Notes under the pieces: model-generated
The model's input: the letters and a program-made list of their open reading frames with translations, nothing else
The model's database searches: none
What the model was told of the DNA's origin: nothing
NCBI GenBank assembly: GCA_028736075.1
Contig: CP117875.1
Coordinates: 2,914,001 to 2,978,000 of the forward strand
Source: Chryseobacterium sp. KACC 21268
GTDB taxonomy: Bacteria > Bacteroidota > Bacteroidia > Flavobacteriales > Weeksellaceae
Direction of reading: 5' to 3'
DNA length: 64,000 nt
Part shown: positions 60,918 to 64,000 of the stretch, piece by piece
How positions within the stretch are numbered: the first letter of the stretch is position 1
Layout of the letters: each line of letters starts with the position of its first letter
Position numbers and translations under genes: made by a program

Positions 60918-61991
60918 ATGGCACACAATTTAAATTTCAACAACAGAACAGGAAAATATTCATTTTTCAGCGTAAAGGAAAAAGCATGGCACAACCTGGG
61001 ACAGATCGTACAGCACTACCCAACAAGTGAAGAGGCCATCAAATTTGCAGGACTTGACTATGAGGTCGAAAAATCTCCCCTATTTACAAAAGATGCAGGC
61101 ATTATCGAAAATGACAACGGCATAGAAATGATCGATTCTGCATTGGAAGTTCCCAACTACTTTGCCAATATACGAACTGATAACAACACCGTGTTAGGTG
61201 TGGTCGGAAAAGATTACCAGATCGTACAAAACCGCGAAGCTTTTTCATTTTTTGATGCTATAGTAGGCGGTGGAAAAGGAATCTTATACGAGACTGCAGG
61301 AGCTTTGGGAAATGGCGAAAGAATTTTTATCACTGCTAAATTACCCGATTATATTCGTGTTGGCAACGGTGACGATATTACAGAAAAATACATTTTCCTG
61401 ACCACCTCCCACGATGGAAGCGGCAGCATTACCGCCGCATTTACCCCCGTGCGCATTGTCTGTCAAAATACTTTGAACGCGTCGCTGAAAAATATGAGCA
61501 ATGTGGTGCGGATCAGACACACCGCAGGCGCAAAACAGCGTCTTGAAGATGCCCACAAGGTCATGGGATTGGCGAATAAATTAAGTCAAGAGTTGGAAAG
61601 CACTTTCAATCATTGGGCAAATATAAAAGTCGGTGATGATGAGATGAAAAAGCTGATACAATTGGCACTTTGTCCTAACAAAGAAACTTTACATCATCTG
61701 CAGAAAGGAAATGTTGCCGATCTCTCAACAGTTTTTAAAAATACCGTCGATGATGCATTTGCTTATGCGATGATCAGTGAAAGCCAGCAGACTGAAACCA
61801 CAAAGGGAACTTTGTTCGGCGCTTACAATGCCGTTACAGGATATTTCCAGAATGTCAGAAATTACAAGGACAATGAAGCAAAACTCCAGTCCATTGTCTT
61901 GGGAGGGACAGCACAATTAAAGTCTCAAAAAGCTTTTGACCTGTGTGAAAATTTTGCCCGATCTGGCGCAGATACCTTGATCTTGAACTGA
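60918..61991 (+). CDS. DUF932 (phage/plasmid-like) protein
   Basis: This 357-residue protein matches the DUF932/phage-plasmid primase-associated-like family by AWHNLGQIVQHYPTSEEAIKFAGLDYEVEKSPLF, the NIRTDNNTVLGVVGKDYQIVQNREAFSFFDAIV block, GSGSITAAFTPVRIVCQNTLNASL, and RIRHTAGAKQRLEDAHKVMGLAN. The function is unknown; such genes travel on mobile elements beside ssb and radC. It lies 41 nt after ssb and 58 nt before radC. Confidence 0.85.
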   Translation: MAHNLNFNNRTGKYSFFSVKEKAWHNLGQIVQHYPTSEEAIKFAGLDYEVEKSPLFTKDAGIIENDNGIEMIDSALEVPNYFANIRTDNNTVLGVVGKDYQIVQNREAFSFFDAIVGGGKGILYETAGALGNGERIFITAKLPDYIRVGNGDDITEKYIFLTTSHDGSGSITAAFTPVRIVCQNTLNASLKNMSNVVRIRHTAGAKQRLEDAHKVMGLANKLSQELESTFNHWANIKVGDDEMKKLIQLALCPNKETLHHLQKGNVADLSTVFKNTVDDAFAYAMISESQQTETTKGTLFGAYNAVTGYFQNVRNYKDNEAKLQSIVLGGTAQLKSQKAFDLCENFARSGADTLILN

Positions 61992-62049
61992 TGAAAATTT
62001 TAAATTACGTACGGGAAAATCAAGTCTCTGCCGTATAAGAGCAAAATCA

Positions 62050-62493
62050 ATGAAATTTAATATAGTCAACGAGATAAAATTAAGCTATTCGAGAAAAGGA
62101 AATTCTGAAAAATTAGTCGGTAGTTCACGTGATGCCGTGGATGTGTTCCGTCAGCACTTTGACCATGATGAAATGGACTACAGAGAATCTTTTTTTGCCC
62201 TATATTTAAATCAGACTCACAAGGTCTTAGGGATAAGGAAAATTTCTGAATCGGGAATTTCTTCTACGGTAGTCGATGTTCGCATCATTATGCAGGCGGC
62301 ACTCCTTTGTAATGCTTCGGCTGTGATATTAGCACATAATCATCCATCAGGGAATTTGAAACCTTCTGCTGAAGATCTGAAAATTACGCAGAGCATAAAA
62401 AGTGCGTCTGAATTTCTAAACATCAAATTACTCGATCATTGCATTCTGACATCAACGGGCTATCTATCATTTGCTGATGATGGTCATTTATAA
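62050..62493 (+). CDS. RadC-like JAB domain protein, short form
   Basis: The 147 residues are the MPN/JAB domain of RadC: the Glu in the first strands (YRESFFALYLNQTHKVLGIRKISESGISSTVVDVR) and the metal motif AHNHPSGNLKPSAEDLKIT (HxHPSG...SxxD). The N-terminal helix-hairpin-helix domain of chromosomal RadC is absent. This short form is common on ICEs, plasmids and prophages. Its role in DNA repair is not supported; an anti-restriction or element-maintenance role has been suggested for such genes. Confidence 0.88.
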   Translation: MKFNIVNEIKLSYSRKGNSEKLVGSSRDAVDVFRQHFDHDEMDYRESFFALYLNQTHKVLGIRKISESGISSTVVDVRIIMQAALLCNASAVILAHNHPSGNLKPSAEDLKITQSIKSASEFLNIKLLDHCILTSTGYLSFADDGHL

Positions 62494-63217
62494 ATGAATT
62501 TATATTAATGGCAAAATTCACGGCAATATTTTTATTGTCGTGTATTTTCAGATCGGGCGAAAAGACAATTCCTTCCGGTGGTCGGAAACATCTTTTCGCA
62601 CTATATATTGATACAACTCTTATGATCGCCCCTCAAAAGACCAGCTGCAACATAACAGTTGTGAGCTTTTGCAGATTTTCATTTTTAATTAAATCTGTGC
62701 TGTCAATATTCAATATTGATGGACGAAGTTTTGACTGGAAGTAATACTAAAAAAAGCACTTATGAGATTTTAGAAACAGTCAGCGCAATTTACTATTATG
62801 CTAAATCTTACTTAACAAATTTCCATTGAATTAAGACATAACAAATTATTACTACATAAGAACAAAATATGATTATTTTGATGGTCTAAATCCTTTAAAT
62901 TTACCATTAGTCTCTCAAGAGGCCTTAATAATAGCGGTAGAATTCCCTAATTTCACTAATTGCCGTTTCTTTGTCAGCATCATTTTTATTTGCAATCTCT
63001 TGTTAGAACTTACATATGTATATAATTTTTTACAACAAAGACAAAATCCAATATTATACAATGATAAGATTATAGCTTTAAATGTACACATGTGATAATT
63101 AAACAAACAATTTCATATAGATATTTGGTCAATTAAGAAATTTTATTTAATTTTAGACAAAACAAAATATTACTTTATAGATTCAAAAAGTAAGAAAAAC
63201 TGAAAACCACTTAACCA
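62494..63217. other. Stretch without a convincing gene
   Basis: Only short ORFs of unlikely codon use occur (62508-62744 plus, 62915-63106 minus), neither with a recognisable product. The last 100 nt are AT-rich and probably hold the promoter of the leader-peptide gene at 63218. Confidence 0.45.
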
Positions 63218-63379
63218 ATGAAAAACTTAAAAAAAACTTTCTCGAGAAATTCTCAAGAGTATCTATGGAAGATATGGACCTTGTACTCCGCTTGCTTGCT
63301 ACCTTACGAATTTGAGACGTCCGGCAAGCTGCATACAAACGATTCTTCTATGTATTGTAGTTCCGCAGTTATAATTTAA
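63218..63379 (+). CDS. Bacteriocin-like leader peptide gene with frame break at an A8 tract
   Basis: The frame from the ATG encodes MKNLKK followed by an unremarkable 47-residue tail ending at 63379. Skipping one A of the A8 run (63229-63236) gives instead MKNLKKLSREILKSIYGRYG followed by a Cys-containing 31-residue core (Cys in GPC, LAC, ASC, LLC) ending at 63374. The second reading reproduces the MKNLKKLSRExLKxI leader seen in Chryseobacterium bacteriocin-like peptides. The exported/processed product is therefore probably made from the +1 frame, by sequence change elsewhere in the population, or by slippage; or this copy is inactive. The C39-like/VKOR gene follows after 73 nt. Confidence 0.6.
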   Translation: MKNLKKTFSRNSQEYLWKIWTLYSACLLPYEFETSGKLHTNDSSMYCSSAVII

Positions 63380-63388
63380 ATGATCCAC

Positions 63389-63430
63389 GCCCACCCTAAT
63401 ACTAGTAATATTTAAGGTTGGGCATTTTTA
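63389..63430 (+). terminator. Terminator (or attenuator) after the leader-peptide gene
   Basis: GCCCACCCTAAT (63389-63400) is complementary, with two mismatches, to TTTAAGGTTGGGC (63411-63423) and is followed by ATTTTTA. It separates the peptide from the processing gene and may limit readthrough. Confidence 0.65.
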
Positions 63431-63452
63431 TGTTAAATTAAAACATTACCAT

Positions 63453-64000
63453 ATGCAATTCAGTCATCTACTGGGAAAGCTCAAACTCAACCAACAAGAA
63501 TTTATATTTCAATTTCAATCTCATCCTCAACATCCCTCAGCACTTGCATTCAGCGATACGCTAAATTTTATGGGTCTTAAAAATGATGCTTATGAATTGG
63601 ATAAGGATTTTTGGGGGGAATTACCCGCCGAGTTCATTACCATTTATAATAACAATTTTACTTTGGTAAAAATGGAAGATGAACTTTACAGGACTTTTTC
63701 CGATAATACTCAAGTTATCACAAAAGATACTCTTTATAAAAGTTCTTCCAATTTTATTTTGCTATTCGAAAATGAAGAAAAAAATAACGTTAATAAGAAA
63801 ATTAACTATCAATATCTCATTTTATTTTCATTAGGACTTTTGCTGATCTATTCATTTTTACAACTAAAATGGTATGAGGGAATATTCAATACACTTTCAA
63901 TAATTGGTATCTACATATCTCTCGAATTGTTCAGTGAAAAATTTGGATATGACTCAAATGTAATTAATAATATTTGTGGAGCAACCACTGCCAAAACACA
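63453..64000 (+). CDS. C39-like domain / VKOR membrane protein, 5' part (cut by window edge)
   Basis: The frame is open to the end; 182 codons are present. Residues 1-115 resemble the C39-peptidase-like domain of lantibiotic/bacteriocin processing proteins (SHPQHPSALAFSDTLNFMGLKNDAYEL, ELPAEFITIYNNNFTLVKMED). The catalytic Cys position is not conserved (FQFQ in place of Q-x-x-x-x-x-C-G), so it is probably a binding or degenerate domain. Residues of about 128-160 give two membrane segments. At the edge, NNICGATTAKT is the start of the VKOR CxxC-type region. Full members continue with VKOR helices and a thioredoxin domain and couple disulfide formation to peptide maturation. It lies 73 nt after the leader peptide. 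Confidence 0.8.
   Translation, partial: MQFSHLLGKLKLNQQEFIFQFQSHPQHPSALAFSDTLNFMGLKNDAYELDKDFWGELPAEFITIYNNNFTLVKMEDELYRTFSDNTQVITKDTLYKSSSNFILLFENEEKNNVNKKINYQYLILFSLGLLLIYSFLQLKWYEGIFNTLSIIGIYISLELFSEKFGYDSNVINNICGATTAKT

Noticed and set aside
62508-62744. 78-codon plus ORF after radC as a small gene
   Set aside because: No recognisable motif, and amino-acid use is unlike neighbouring genes.
1-64000. CRISPR array
   Set aside because: No regularly spaced direct repeats of 24-37 nt with unique spacers were seen.
1-64000. tRNA or rRNA genes
   Set aside because: No rRNA-like conserved block or tRNA cloverleaf with a TTCRA-type arm was recognised by reading; a tRNAscan search could change this.

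Overview
The window comes from a member of the Bacteroidota, most likely a Flavobacteriales/Weeksellaceae bacterium close to Chryseobacterium. This is inferred from several things seen together: T9SS type A C-terminal sorting domains, SusC/SusD pairs with a hybrid two-component regulator, a Bacteroidota-type (T6SSiii) secretion locus with TssN, AT-rich A/T-run leaders, and a leader peptide beginning MKNLKK followed by a C39-like/VKOR protein. No rRNA or tRNA gene was recognised.

Region 1 (1-23,170) is a type VI secretion locus. A minus-strand core carries tssK, tssN, tssG, tssF, tssE, a lytic transglycosylase and tssH/clpV. It is bracketed by two paralogous effector-delivery cassettes, each in the order LysM-like protein, DUF4280 PAAR-like tip, large effector, candidate immunity protein. 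Cassette A (8,050 down to 1,784, minus strand) ends in a large beta-rich effector followed by a two-TM protein, another unknown protein and a lipoprotein. Cassette B (17,287-22,542, plus strand) ends in a two-domain peptidoglycan hydrolase (lysozyme-like plus M15 peptidase) followed by a lipoprotein. An orphan Hcp/TssD gene closes the region. The two LysM genes and hcp share a motif containing TAGAATTACTACA, about 80-95 nt before their start codons. Sheath (TssB/C), spike (VgrG) and TssO/P/Q/R genes are not seen, except perhaps in the truncated gene at the left edge.

Region 2 (23,170-25,600) is decayed: a dprA remnant, a DJ-1/PfpI gene that has lost 17 codons to a nonsense change, and a PA2169-family gene lacking its N-terminal half. 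A perfect palindrome resembling a Crp/Fnr site lies between the last two.

Region 3 (25,840-28,950) is a thiamine salvage operon, thiM-thiE-thiD-tenA, under a TPP riboswitch. A downstream element of the leader can pair with the 5' strand of riboswitch helix P1.

Region 4 (28,970-34,730) holds two T9SS-secreted proteins (a BNR/sortilin-like propeller and an FG-GAP protein) flanking a TPR-TM-LuxR regulator. Both secreted-protein genes carry the same tandem GTGACA repeats at almost the same distance from their starts. Next comes a scar (34,730-36,770) that includes an ORF fusing a surface-protein fragment to an integrase tail.

Region 5 (36,770-59,835) is a polysaccharide utilization locus. The minus strand carries SDR oxidoreductase, uxuA, HTCS regulator, susC, susD, GH2 and GH5. 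The plus strand carries a CBM lipoprotein, GH3, a GH50-like GH-A enzyme, a second GH3 and a T9SS protein with a CBM-like domain. The UxuA plus SDR pair and the beta-glucuronidase-like GH2 point to a glucuronate-containing glucan or related glycan. An 18-nt motif is shared upstream of susC and of the SDR-uxuA operon.

Region 6 (60,466-64,000) starts with an ICE-like module (ssb, DUF932, radC). It ends with a bacteriocin-like leader peptide whose reading frame is broken at an A8 tract, followed by a truncated C39-like/VKOR gene.
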